Part shown: piece after piece, positions 44,750 through 57,900 of the stretch
How positions within the stretch are numbered: position 1 is the stretch's first letter
Layout of the letters: every line of letters begins with the position of its first letter
NCBI RefSeq assembly: GCF_024166365.1
Contig: NC_064819.1
Coordinates: 204,687,293 to 204,751,292, forward strand
DNA length: 64,000 nucleotides
Source of the DNA: Elephas maximus indicus
Lineage: Eukaryota; Chordata; Mammalia; Proboscidea; Elephantidae
Reading direction: 5' to 3'
The notes under the pieces: model-generated
Databases searched by the model: none
What the model was told of the DNA's origin: nothing
What the model saw: the letters and a program-made list of their open reading frames with translations, nothing else
Position numbers and translations under genes: made by a program

Positions 44750-45613
44750 AGCCAACGTGGGGTTTCCTGAGTTCCACAGGGGCCGGCTGTTAGGAACCGG
44801 ATGGGTTTTGCAGATGTGTAATCCCAGGACGCGCACGGCACGAGTGGTGCTGGGGCCAGAGCTGTGTGGTGGCCGCCGCCTGGGCTGGGCAAGGTGGGTG
44901 GGACCGGGCGTGTGCCCGGGTGAGAGTGAAGGGCATGTGACAATACGCCGGTGGCGTGGTGGCCGCAGGATCTGGGAGGAGAGCGAAAGCTTGGCCGGGG
45001 TGTCCCATATGTGAGCGGAGATAGTCACAGCCCCACTCGTATTTAAGTGCCATTTGTCGCTAACAACTTAGGGATGTTCTTTATTTAAAAAAAAAAAAAA
45101 AAAACCTAGCCAAATGTCCTACTAAAACATATACTTCCACTCCCAACCCCCACCCCCCAAATTTCCCCATCTCCAGGGAGCTGAGTTTTTAAACCAGCCT
45201 AAAATCCAATCCCAAATGCGGGAGTCCCCTCCTCGCCCGCCCCCGCAACAGTGAGTCAGAGCCCGGCGAGCCCGGGTTCTGGTGCCGGGGAGCACGCCGA
45301 GTGGGGCGACGGCTGTCCGGCCGTCCAGGAGAAGGAGAGGAGGCATCAGCGGGACCTGGCGCGGAATCGCGCCGCCGCCGCCGCCCGGGAGCGGGGTTTG
45401 CGCAGGAAAAGGCGCCGCGGCGGCCCCCGGCCGCCCCTCCCGGCCGTGGGCTCTCCGCCCGCGCGCCGCCCCGGCCTCGCGGCGCGCCAGGCACAGCGCG
45501 GCGGCGCGAGTGCAGAATGGGAGCGGGGCGGCCGGGCCAGCACCCGGCGGGCGGCAGCCAGGGCGACCGCGGAGGCGGCGGGCAGGGCGCGTGCGCACTG
45601 CAGGGGCGCCAGA

Positions 45614-45623
45614 TTTGGCGGGA
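45614..45623 (+). promoter_or_regulatory. MYB: E2F-like site in MYB promoter
   Basis: TTTGGCGGGA matches the E2F consensus (TTTSGCGS) and lies about 65 bp upstream of the inferred transcription start. E2F control of MYB is described in human and mouse; occupancy here is inferred. Confidence 0.55.
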
Positions 45624-45679
45624 GGGGGAGTGTCCAAAGCTCTTTGTTTGATGGCATCTCTGTTTACAGAGTTTATACT

Positions 45680-45881
45680 TTAATATCTACCTGTTTCCTC
45701 CTCCTCCTTCTCCTCCTCCTCTGCGACCTCCTCCTCCTCTTTCTCCTGAGAAACTTCGCGCAGGCGGTGCGGAGCGCCGCTGCGCAACCGGGGAGGGACA
45801 CAGGCAGGCGGCGGCCAGCGCGAGGCGGCAGCCCCGTGCGGTCCCCGCGGCGTCCAGCGGAGCCCCCGCGCCCGCCGCGCC
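45680..45881 (+). other. MYB: MYB 5' UTR (inferred)
   Basis: No TATA box is placed convincingly, as expected for the TATA-less MYB promoter; GTTTATACTTTAATATC at 45671-45687 is A/T-rich but not canonical. The start is placed from the human distance between TSS and GGA tract, giving a 5' UTR of about 200 nt. Confidence 0.5.
45697..45747 (-). promoter_or_regulatory. MYB: GGA-repeat G-quadruplex tract near MYB TSS
   Basis: The plus strand has three blocks of CCT repeats (CCTCCTCCTCC, CTCCTCCTCCTC, CCTCCTCCTCCTC), so the minus strand carries three (GGA)n blocks. In human MYB, three GGA-repeat blocks just downstream of the start site form tetrad-heptad G-quadruplexes and bind MAZ. The block number and position are preserved here. 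It lies about 185 bp before the ATG. Confidence 0.75.
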
Positions 45882-45904
45882 ATGGCCCGAAGACCCCGGC
45901 ACAG
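45882..45904 (+). CDS. MYB: MYB coding exon 1
   Basis: Encodes MARRPRH and two bases of Ser8. The ATG sits in a strong initiation context (CGCGCCATGG). The donor is ACAG/GTAACG. Intron 1 runs 45905-50191 (about 4.3 kb). Confidence 0.97.
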
Positions 45905-48900
45905 GTAACGGGGAGTCCGGGAGGGCGGCGCAGGGCGGGGGCGCGCTGGGCGTGAGGCGCCCGAGAGCAGGTGGGAATTCGTTCCCGGCGCTTCTCCGGG
46001 GCTGTCAGATCCTTGGAAGACCCGGAGCCCCTGCCTGGGCAGCAGCAGTCGCTTGAGAGACCGATGAATGGGAAAAGTCTATGCGGGAAATGTAACAGGA
46101 CGTTGGGAAGGACGCCCTGTGGCTCTTTTTGCAAGTTGCAAGGGGATACATTGCTCTTTAGGGGGAAAAAACAGCACTTTCCAACCGAGGGCAGAGTGGT
46201 GCCTACCAGCCCCTGGGAGCCCACCAGGTGCCTGGCTGGATGCCTCGGGTGTCGGCGAGGGAGTCGCGGCATAATTGCTGGATGCACTGAGATATGTTTG
46301 GACTTGGAAGTGCAGAGCATATGGCAGATATAGGAAAAATGCCGGACCGTAGTAGCTGCACGTAGTTCATTTAAATTTCATTCATTCTTTGTGGAGGAGA
46401 AGAAAAGTGTCAGCTGACAAGCGGCTCGAAAGAAGATTTTAGCGGAGGAAAGGGGTCACTGCGTTCGAAAAGTGTTCAAACCGCTGGTTTTGAAGGTTCT
46501 AATCATTCTCCGGGAGACTTTTATTTCTAATGCAAACATTGCACACGCGCACACACACACAGACACACACGTCCGCGCCGCACATGTCACTGCACTTGGG
46601 GAGGCTCGCCTGCATGACGGGTGAAATCCCCTATATTTGGGCCAGGCGGACGGGAAGAGGGAACCGAGAATGAAGGCGATGCTCGTCCGAACTGTCAGTT
46701 ACTGGCGTTCCAGCTTCCACTATCTTTTCAACTTCCCAGACTGGACGCGCCGGAGCTCCCTGCATGCCGCCGTGGGCAGGGGGTAGCCCGGCGGCCGTCG
46801 CAGTCGCCACTCTGTGGAAAGTGACCGGGCTTGCAGCACCCAAGGCCGCTGCCGCGCAACCAGGACGCAATCCCCGCGGGCCCTTCCCCTGGGCAAGAGG
46901 TCGGTGCGCCGCGCACACACGTGGACGCGGCTGAGGTCGCCGCTCCTCTCGCGCCCTGCGCCCGCCACCTTAGGGCGTCCGGGCCGAGCCCGGGGGAGGG
47001 GCAGGCCCCCATGAAGGGGCTCTGGGGTAAAGTCGTGGAGACAGAACACATGCACCCGCTTTTCTTCGGGATTGTTAGATTTTCTTGTGCTTGTCTTTGA
47101 ACCAGCGGCTGCTGTTCTCGAGCGACGCTGAGAAGTTGCAAAGAGCGTTGGTGTGGGCCCTGCAGTGGCACCCCTGGGCCTGCCCGACCGGGGAGCAGCG
47201 CCAAGGCTTGGCTAGGTGCTGGAGGGGAAGGGAGGCTACCGGGGGGGGACCCCGAATCCCTGTGCCTTGCCCGAGACCTGGCCGCGCGCGCGTGGGGGTG
47301 TTGCCCCTTGAGGGGCTTCACCTTCGCCTTTGAGACACAACAGTAGAGCAGCCGGGGGCACCTATATTTTTTGAGAGTAGAAACTGGGGAGGGGGGGGAG
47401 GAGGAGGGGGCAGAGAGAGGCGCGGTTTGAGGCCCTGCGCCCCGAGGTCTCGGCTGCCCCCGCGGGGCGGTGCTGCGCAGGTTCCCTGCGGCTCCCAGGT
47501 AGCCGAGAGGGGAGGTGGCCGGGAGGGGTGGGAGCCTTGAACTTGCCTCAGGGCGGGGGAAGAGAAACCCCGCTGCGGGCCTGAAGCCGTTTCTTGCTGG
47601 GCGAGCGTCAACTCCGCAGAGATTATTAACCAGGTCAGCGAAATGAGTCTGAACCCCTTTTCTAGAATCACAGTAGCAGCCACAAGGCACTTCCTCCCGC
47701 TCCCCACCCTCTTCCCAACCCCTAGCGCCCCTTTTCTTTTTCGTTTCTTTGCACGGTTTGTTTCCTTGACAGAATGTAATATTCATAGTTGTACTCCTGT
47801 AACCACACCGGGTCTAGCAGGTGGGGAGTCGAGTGCATCAACCCTGAAATCATCTTTTGAAAGTCCTCTGACTGTTGGGTCTGAGATCTTGTCAGAGCAG
47901 ATAAAGGAAAAGTTATTTCAGGTCTTTAGTTGAAATTAATCATGCTACAAAGGCGACCTGGACAAACGTAGAGCCAGGAAATCGCTTGCAGAGCTCAAAG
48001 GGGAGCCTCCGTGCCACATAGTCAGGGGGCTGACTATGTGAGGGCCCTGGACTCGCCCTGCCCCCCTCGTGGCCCCTTAGAGGCCTGCAGAAGTCACATA
48101 CCACATTTTCCCCTAAGGCCTGGTTTTGCACATCTCTGTTTCTGTGCTTACTTTTTCAGTGGCACCAAAGAAATGGAATCATCCATTATTAGCGCTGAGA
48201 AGTACCTTAGAAAGCGAATCCAAGCCTTTATTTTGAGGCAAGGAAACTGAGGTCCTAAGAGAGAGGAAGTGATTTGTCCAAATCAGGCAGCTCGGTGGAG
48301 GCAGAGCTGGGACTGGCACCTTTGCCCCCAGAACCCCGGTTCTATTTGATTCCTATTCTCCCTCACCTGATGTTGGCTGCCCCCTGTGGGCGGTTGAATA
48401 TGTTGCTTGTACCTGAGGGCCAAGCTGTTTCCAAGAGAGATGTGCCCAATTACTAGTTTGGAAAACGTAGCCTTCAGTTCTGAAAAGGTTGTCTCCAGAT
48501 CCAGTCAAACCTAGAAAGTTAAAACGAGTTGGATCTGTGACTCCATGTTTGGATTACTCTGGTTTTCCCGGTATCCCTGATGTTTCACAAGGCTGCCACT
48601 TCATTTGGGGACTTTCCTAGGAATTCTCTGTCAACCTTTCAGAAGATGCTGACCTACGGCTCCAAATATTATAATTTTTTTTTGCTTTATGATGCTTATA
48701 TTTCATATGAAAAGGAAACTGTAGTAATTATTATTAACCAGAAATTGTTCATTGCCTCCTGTTTACAATGTGAAACAGAACTAGGCTCTTGTTTAAAAGG
48801 ATAGCTCCTAAATGAAAGAAATGATTACAGATTATAAATACACTTTAGTGGACTTTTTTTGTGGTAACATTTTAAATTTGGATCACATCCTGCCTGTCAC

Positions 48901-51900
48901 TGTACATCCTGGGTCTTCATATTGTTATCCAAAATCATAGGTTTAAATTATAAGAACCCCAGACTCAGGATTTTTGGCAAGCACTGTAGCTTGACTTGTA
49001 GGGCTCAGTAAAATACACTTGTGAATTAGTTTGGAAAGATAAAACCTGATGGGACTATAAATTTCTTTTTTTTTAAATAATAAATTACATTATGACATTG
49101 CTTTATATTAGTATTGTTAATGCTCTCAATTTGGTGGATTTCTCAATATTACAATGATACATTTTCCTCATATTTTAAATTTTATAAGTAACATTATAAC
49201 TAAAAGTACTCTCATCTATACAGTACCTGATTAATAAACATTAAATATAGAGTTACTTCAAAAGTCATCAAAATTCCTTGCTTTGGTCAGCTATGTAACA
49301 GAAAAAGCTCTTTTAAAAACAGCCGTGAGTTCTTTTTAAACGCACAGATTTATTCTGGGGGGAATCCCTTAGTTTTGAATTAGGTACATTCTGGGATATT
49401 TCAAACACCATTTAGTGAAAGGCAATAACAACAAAAGAGTAACTAAGATCCTGACTATAAGTGGCCTATTATCCCCTCTGGTTCTTTGGAAACTGAGTAT
49501 TCTAAGCATAGCCACAGGTTGGATCTACCTGAGCCTGAGTTTTGAACAGTTTGATATTAATGTTATTTACAAAACACTTGGATCATTTAATGGTCTTATT
49601 TATCCTTCCTCAGGGGTTTAAATCCATCCTCTTAGACTCTTCTGATCCTCTAATCTTTAAGGGATGATTATAATTATATTATTGAGTATATTACAACTTG
49701 AATTTTTTCTCTTTTAATAAGTCACCAGCCCCGTTGAAATAACATACTCGAGTTGTTTATTGTTTGGGAAATGTTATTTAAACAATGTGACGTATGCCAA
49801 GGCTTTGGAGTGTGTTCTTATATAAAGGATATGGGCTCTTGTTCCTTTTACTGTCTCTAACATTAAGTCTTAAATGTAAACCTCCATTGGTGGGAAGGTT
49901 GCCAAATGTATAACTTGTCCCTAGTCTAACAGTAACAACAGGTTTAAACATGCAGAGTAATAAGAAAGTGCCAGGTCCTTTGCCGTATCTGTGGATACCA
50001 ATAACAGCAGAGCCAGTTTACAATGCTGGAGCGACAGAATGCTGAATAAAATCTTGTTGTGCAAGTTTTCAGAGTTTTATCTTCGTAAACTTTGAAAAAG
50101 ATTGTTGGGGAGTTTTTGTGGAAAGTTTTGTAATCCAAGAGTTTAAATCCTCTTGTTCCAGCTTACGTCTGCCCACTTTTATTTCTGGCAGCATATACAG
50201 TAGTGATGAGGATGATGAAGACATTGAGATGTGTGATCACGACTATGATGGGCTGCTTCCCAAGTCTGGAAAGCGTCATTTGGGGAAAACTAGGTGGACC
50301 AGGGAAGAGGTAACTCGTTACTTTATCAAAACATGGAAAAAGCCTTGAGTGTGTCAATTTATGAAAAACAAAATGTCAGCTCTACTACGGGTGTCAAACT
50401 CATTAGCAGCCTCTTTATGATCATAGCCTGCCTGTGCGACTTCACCTCTCACCACTCCCTGGATTGTATGTTCTGCCAACCATTTCCAAACTATTCAATG
50501 AACGTTCTCTCTTTTCACTTTAGGCTACATCTGTGTTTCCCTCTGCCTATTATGTTGCCCACAACCTCTTACTACTTCTTTGTTACCTTGCTCACCCCTC
50601 AGCTCTTCTATGAAGCTACCCCTAGCCTCCCCAAACACAGTTGCATGCTTACCCCTGTGGTCCCCTGCAATTGGATTCCTGTCCAGCCATAGATCTTATC
50701 GTTGCTGTAACATATATGCCTCCCCAGTAGACTGCAAAACTGCTGAGAGCAGGGCTAACCATCTGCTCATTTTTTTGTTCCCCAAACCCAGAATTGCTTG
50801 ACACAAAGCGGAATATGAATAAATGTTCCCAGAATGAATAAATGGCTGTTTCCAAAAACAAAATGAAAAAACTCCAAAACTGCATAGAACTCATCTTGTT
50901 ATAATGTATTCAGTTAATAGTCTAGATATATAATATTTGACAGAGCCATATACATGTATGTATAGGAGCCCTGGTGGCGCAGTGGTAACAGTGCTCGGCT
51001 ACTAACTGAAAGATTGATGGTTCGAACTCGCTAGTTACTCCTTGGGAGAAAAATATAGTAATCTGCTTCCATAAAGATTTCAGCCTTGGAAACCCTATGG
51101 GGAAGTTCTACTCTGTCCTATAGGGTCTCTATGAGTCAAAATGGACTTGAAGGCAACGGGTATATTCTAAAAGCATTCCATAATGGTTGGAGATGTGTCT
51201 GCTTCCCACATTTCTTTTTCTGCCAGTTTATTAAAACTTAATCTTTTTAGGAATGGGAAAATACTTAGGTAGCAAAATTAGTAATGTGTTGGGAAAAGTT
51301 TCTTTTTCCTTAATGTTCTCAACATCTTTTGCAATTTATTTGGGAGGATTCATGTTAGAATAAATGCTATTAACTCTTCCTCAGTTTCATTCCACTCTGC
51401 TTCATTTAAATCAAAGCCCCTACTGGCAGCCAGGCAGGATTTCCAGTGAAGCCAGTCGGGATTTCCAGTGAAGCCCATAGAAAATGCCCATGGGAAGTGC
51501 ACTTGGATGATCCTTAGAGATAAAGAAGGTCTTTCCTTAACACTGGTTCCTAATTCCTGTGGCCAGTGACCCATGTTGTGTGTGAATGTTGTTGCCTTTG
51601 CAGAAACATAAGGCTATCATTCTCTTGAAGGAATACATTTAGAAAGGCACTAGAGAATGGGTGGGACAGTGAACAGTCTTTAAACTGAAAGAACGGATTG
51701 CCCACTGATGTTTAGCGTCTTCTGTGTTCTAGTAAGGCAGACCTCATTTAACTTATGAATATATTGATACAAACGCTGAGCTATTTTCTTACATCGTACA
51801 TGCCTTTTAAGCTCAATTACAAAGTGGTCTTCCATTTTTTTGTATGAAAGAGGTTGAACTAACTGAAAATACTGAATTTTTTACTCAAGATCCTATCTAT

Positions 51901-54900
51901 TGTGATAGTTAAATGTCTGCTAAATCTAACATTGGAGTCCATTATTTTTTTTCTCCACAAAGTAAAACTTTTAACAATTACCATATGTTAAATACTCAAT
52001 ATGTGCCAGGCATTATGCACAATGTTTTGTATAATTACCTCATATAATTCCAAATAACCCTATGGATGTCAGCTTTCCCCTTTTGTAGATAACAATACTA
52101 AGGCCCAGAAAGATAAAATTATATACCCAAGCTTATACAACTCATCAGGAGCTGTGTCCAAGCTCAAAATCTGGTCTGTGTGACTCTAAATAGATCTATG
52201 TTCTAAACCAGTACGTCACGTTAATACCTGTTGTATTTGGATATTTTTGAGAGTTTTTTTTTTTTTTCCTGGATTGGATTATTGAATTGGTTCCCTCCTT
52301 TATTCCAACTTGAACAGAGTTACATAGTAAATGACTGATAATCCTAGGAGTACTTTTAAATGTCTTAGGATGAAAAACTAAAGAAGCTGGTGGAACAGAA
52401 TGGAACAGATGACTGGAAAATTATTGCCAACTATCTCCCGGTAAGTTAGTAGTTTTTTTCTTTTATTTTTTTCAAAAGGGAAGCTTCTCCCAAGTGTTTT
52501 AATAAGATATTCTAGAAGATATTAAGATAATACATAGTATTTCCTCACATATAAGAAGTCAGAGGCGAAATACCCCGTCTATAATTTATATTGTCATGCA
52601 TATAATTAGAATTTCTAGATAGATTGCTAAAGGAGTTCTAGAACTTTTTTAAAAAAGTTTGCTTTCTGTTTTATGCCTTCATTTATCAAGGTAATATAAT
52701 TTAGCATTTTGATGACTTATTACATGGTAAATGACTAAACTCAAGATATTTCTCCCAATCAGCCTCTTCTAAATTCCCTGTTTTTGTCGATAGCAGCCTC
52801 TGGCATCCAGTTTTAGAATTTTGGGATCATTTTCAATATATCACACCCCCTCATCTTCTACATCCAAGCATTTACTAAATATTTAAATTACGAGTCTGGA
52901 ATTCCTTTGTCATTGGTCCCTTTTGATTCTTTCTCACCACTGCTTCCATAGGTTAGGCTCCCTCCCTCTCATCTAGACTCTTTCAATGGCCTCCTGACCG
53001 GCTTTCCTGCTTGCAGCTTTGCATGTCCCAGTTCACCCACAGATGGCAGATCGAGCTTCCTAAAATGCAGCTGTACTTTATCTTTTCAAAACCTACAACA
53101 GCAACTTTAGAGTCTCCCAAATTAAGTTAAACTGCCTCAACCTGGCTGACACACCAGGGCCCTCCTCTATGGCCCCTACTCAGCTCCAGTTCTGTTTCCT
53201 ACTTCCTCTCTGTAAGAAAGTTTGGTTACATTCATTTCTGCTTTCTCTCCTATAGCCTTTTGTTCCTGATGATCCCACCACCTAGAATATTCTCCCTTTA
53301 CTTCTCTGCCAGTTAAAATTCTGTCCATCCTTCAAAGTCCATATCAAGAGCTTTTCCTGACTCCTCCGAGGGAGACATAATTTCTCTATCCTCAGAACGT
53401 GCCTCTCCCCACCTCAGTGTCTTTTTACATTGGTCTTTTCTTGGGCATGAATCAAATTTTGCCTTCTGTTATAGTTAATTATAATTTTTTTCTTATAATG
53501 TTATAATCTCTTGTAAGGTAGGGCCTATCTTTTATTTATCTTTGTTCCTTTTACAATATGAATTCTGGCCCTGAATTGAAGCAGATCTCTCAGTTTGAAT
53601 GGGAAGCAAACTTTAGTCACTTAGGATGGATTTCCATAAAAGCCCGACATTAATAATGAAGCTCTAAGAAGCCTAAGGCCATATAGGCACTTCCACATGA
53701 AACAGACTGAGGTTAAGTTGAAGTTAAATTGGCAGGCCCATGTGCAGTATATGCTGTTCCTTTAGTTCAAGTAGCGGGACTGTTTCCCTCAGGAGGCAGA
53801 GCTTCTAATTTTAGATGCAACTTTGATATATTCTTTGTCTATTTTTTAGCTGTAAGTAGTGAGTGATATGTGGGCTCTCCAAAACATGCCTGAACACGTT
53901 CTTGAATGCTTTCACTGTATGCTTTCTACATATAATTCATATTAGAATCAGGTCTTCACGCGTACATCAAATCATATTGACGTGACAGTGTGTACTTTAT
54001 TTTTTTGGCCTAGAATCGAACAGATGTGCAGTGTCAGCATCGATGGCAGAAAGTACTAAACCCTGAACTCATCAAAGGTCCTTGGACCAAAGAAGAAGAC
54101 CAGAGAGTAAGTCCTTTCTTCATTGATGTGTGACTCGCATTTAAAAATATTCCCAAGACACCTTTGTTGTATGTTTTCCAACTTCAGAAAACAGGTAAAG
54201 TGTGCAAACAGGAAGTAAAGGACCCTATGCCTATATTTCCAGTGAATGAAAGCAGATTTTTAGAATTTTTCTGAAGATCTTGTAACCCTGAAGAATGATG
54301 ACGCTGACTCATTACATAACATTAAAACACAGGTTATTTTTGTGTGTTTATCTGAAGGTGATAGAGCTTGTACAGAAATACGGTCCGAAACGTTGGTCTG
54401 TTATTGCCAAGCACTTAAAGGGGAGAATTGGAAAACAATGTAGGGAGAGGTGGCATAACCACTTGAATCCAGAAGTTAAGAAAACCTCCTGGACAGAAGA
54501 GGAAGACAGAATTATTTACCAGGCACACAAGAGACTGGGGAACAGATGGGCAGAAATCGCAAAGCTACTGCCTGGACGGTAATAATATGTCAAAAAATAT
54601 ATTGATTGGGAAGAATGAGGGAGTGGGTATTGAAAATTCTGTTTTAAATGTATGGCGAGTAGATTACATTCCATCGATTGTAATTTGTTGGGTGAACCTG
54701 AACCATGGCTTTTAGAACTGGAAGAGATCTTAGAGTTTTTCTTGTTGAAGACTTGAGTTAAAGTCCAGGAGCCACCCAGCCATGAGCCCTGGGCCAAGCC
54801 TTTTAACTTCCCTTGGCCTCAGTTTCTCCATTTGCAAAAAGAGTAATAACCTACTTCATAGGGCCAAAGCACTTAGTGCACTACCAAACACTAAACACAT

Positions 54901-57900
54901 TGTTGGAAACTGAGGACAGTTCGTCTCTGGTCTGAGTTCAGACAGCTGATTAAGAGGCCAGAAGGAACTTGGTCACCATTTTGTATGATACTGGAGTTTA
55001 TTTTATTATACCACATTTCCTAATTTTTTTTTCTTTTGAGTAAAAAAATAATATATTTCCAGGATTACCACACACCTTCCAGGTTTTTAAATCATGTCAG
55101 TGTAATGCTTTCTTTTTAATGAACAAGTCAGGAAAATGACATCATTATGAGGGATAACTGTGGAAGCTCATTTTTTTGTCTATATTCCCCACTTAAACAT
55201 TATATAACAGATTTTGTTGAATTTGGAAAATTTTTACTACAGTCCAAAAATAATGTAAGATAAACCAAAACCCACTGCCATTGGATCAATTTGGACTCAT
55301 AGCAACCCTACAGGAGAGAGTAGAACTGCCCCACAGGGTTTCCAAGGAGCAACTGGTAGACTTGAACTGCTGACCTTTTGGTTAGCAGCCAAACTCTTAA
55401 CCACTGCACCACCAGAGCTCCGATGTAAGACAGAAAGTAATAAAGATCTTTTTCTTCTTGAGTTTCATATCCAAAAGTGGAGAAAGGGTTGTTTCAAAGA
55501 AGCCATGGCTACGATGGTGCATGTCCTGTTTTCTTGTGATGCTCTATAGCATTTCCTTCATCCTAGTTCAGTATAAGCTTAGAGAATTTAAGAGGTTAGT
55601 AAAAGGAGGCCTCTTATCACATATGGCCTGAGAGGATATGCTGTTGATTCTTCTAAAAATTAAAGGGGCAATTGAACTTCCTCTTTCTTTCACTTACATC
55701 CCCCACCCGCCTCGAAATAGTAAAAGGGAGGCTTAAAACGGTTTTTGAATTGAGAAACTGTTTTCCTGAGAAATGAAAGACTTTAGTAGAAAGGCTGTGC
55801 AGTTTGAAAATGTTTTGAGGGTTAGCATGTTACCCTCCTGGGTTCCATTTTCCACCCTTACCTGTCTGGTTATAGGACAGTTTGGGTGGTGTTCAAAAGG
55901 TGGGATTTTTCTGAACTCAGAATTTCTTGCTGGTGCTATGAAAGATGAAAAGCGGACAGTGAGGCAGCAGCAGCATAAGTTATTCACTGACTTCACCGAG
56001 TACCTAGTGGGCTGTGTGCTGTACCACACTACCAGGAGTAATTTCCTAGGCGAGCCAAAACTTTAAGTTACACCAGAGTCTTGTACCACAAACAGAATGA
56101 ACATGAAGGGTGATTGTGTGGAGAATACACCTTTATCAAGGAAATAAAATGGCCCAAAGATACCAACATTTATAGAAAAGTACATCTATTCCAGTTATGG
56201 AATTAAGAAAAGTCAATGGATTGTAAATCAGCCTATAGAGAAAGCATGGTCTTCGGAGGTAGAGAAGACCAAAAGGATTAAACAAAAACTATTAGTGGTC
56301 CAAAAGAAAAGATCTCTGTTAGAAACAGTTTTCTGTCATTTAATGTTAATCTGAATTGAAATATTTGCTTGTAAAATTTTTATGTGATATATTTCTATAC
56401 AGAACTGATAATGCTATCAAGAACCACTGGAATTCTACAATGCGTCGGAAGGTCGAACAGGAAGGCTATCTCCAGGAGTCGCCTAAAGTCAGTCAGCCAA
56501 CAGTGGCCACAAGTTTTCAGAAGAACAGTCATTTGATAGGTTTTCCTCATGCTCCACCTTCAGCTCAGCTCCCTCCAAATGGCCAGCCCTCAGTTAACAA
56601 TGACTATTCCTATTACCACATTTCTGACGCACAAAATGTAAGCCATTCCTAAGAATTTAGTTTAATGAGAGCAGGGCTTCCAATCAGTTTGTTCAGTACA
56701 AACCCCTGCTGAGCATTTGCATTTCTACCCCAGGTACACTGAACCAGAATCTACATTTTAACAACTTCCCGGAAGTGATTCTTATATACAACAAATTCTG
56801 AGAACCACAATGCTGTACTACACAGTAGAGCAGTGTGGTTCTCAAAATTTGGTGGCGCAGTGGTTCAGAGCTCGGGCTGGTAGACAGAAACAGGTCAGCA
56901 GTTCGAATCCACCAGCCACTGTTTGGAAAACCTATGGATCAGTTGGGTTGCTATGAGTCGGAATTGACTGGGCGGCAACAGGTTCAATTTGGGTTTTTTG
57001 GCTCTACTAGTGGTGCCCCAGAAATCTTTGTGGCGTGGTGTTTAAGAGTCGGCTGCTAACCAAAAGTTCGGCAGTTCAAATCCACCAGCCACTCCTTGGC
57101 ACCCTGTGGGGCAGTTCTACTCTGTCCTATTGGGTCCCTATGAGTCAGAATCGATTCCATGGCAACAGGTTTGATTTGGGTTTTTTTGCTCTACTAGTGG
57201 TTCTCAGAATTGGGCCCCTAACCAGCAACATCAGCATCACCTGGGAACTGATTAGAAATGCAAATTCTCAGCAGGGGTTCGAACCAGGATGAACTGGTTC
57301 AAAGCCCTGAGTGAGAGACGTGATTATTTTAGCACGAGGTAATAACACTTAATAGTTGTATACTTTTCAGCGAGCTCCCCTAAACATGATCATGACCGAT
57401 CCCACCCTAAGCCCTTTGAAGCTGGTAAGGGTAGGCATTGTTATCCCTGTTTTATGTGTCCAAAAATGAGGATGTTAAGTGATTTGTCCAGGATTGCACA
57501 GCTCATAGAGATAGTGCTAACTACAGTCCATGTTGTTTGATTCTGAAACCTCTGCTTTGTAACTTGCTACTTCAAATCTAATTTGAAGTTAGCTCTTGAA
57601 TGGAAGTGTATGGAGGAATGGAGATGCATTTGTTGTCTAATGTTTTTCTTTTCCAAAATAAAAAGCAAATGTAATATTACCCTTAAAGGAGAGATAGCTT
57701 GATTTACGGAAGTTCTGATAATTCTAAGATTGTGTCTGGTAGTAATCTAGTAGAAATGTCTGAATTTATTCATTCAGTCAGTGTTTATGCCCTTACTCTG
57801 AACCAGGAAAAGAACTTTGTGGCATTGATTATCTGATGTCTGTTTGTTTTTTTTTTTTTTTCAGTCTTTATTTGGACCATTGTGATTCCTTTCTCATTTC

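Larger units (their letters stand above)
44750..47650. promoter_or_regulatory. MYB: CpG island spanning MYB promoter, exon 1 and 5' intron 1
   Basis: Abrupt change from A/T-rich flanks to G+C-rich sequence with frequent CG dinucleotides, densest at about 45,230-45,960. Exon 1 lies inside it. The island extends about 1.7 kb into intron 1. This composition makes long stop-free frames on both strands (up to 352 codons at 46728-47786) that are not genes. A CA repeat lies at 46542-46570. Confidence 0.9.

Noticed and set aside
44673..45053. Open frames on both strands at the 5' edge of the CpG island
   Set aside because: Mutually overlapping, Pro/Arg-rich, no splice or domain support.
45906..45911. 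Myb autoregulatory site TAACGG at the exon 1 donor
   Set aside because: The six bases are part of the splice donor, and a hexamer match is expected by chance; known autoregulatory sites in human lie further upstream.
45251..45955. 234-codon plus-strand frame across the MYB promoter and exon 1
   Set aside because: Wrong frame relative to MYB and low-complexity Arg/Ala/Gly; a by-product of CpG-island composition. Overlapping frames at 45122-45683 fail for the same reason.
45673..46320. 215-codon minus-strand frame overlapping MYB exon 1
   Set aside because: The poly-Arg/Ser end is the complement of the CCT-repeat tract; no domain and no conserved feature. An antisense transcript cannot be excluded but nothing supports a protein.
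46728..47786. 352-codon minus-strand open frame
   Set aside because: Lies in the CpG island, where high G+C makes stops rare. Composition is Pro/Ala/Arg/Gly-rich with no domain, and other frames on both strands are open too.
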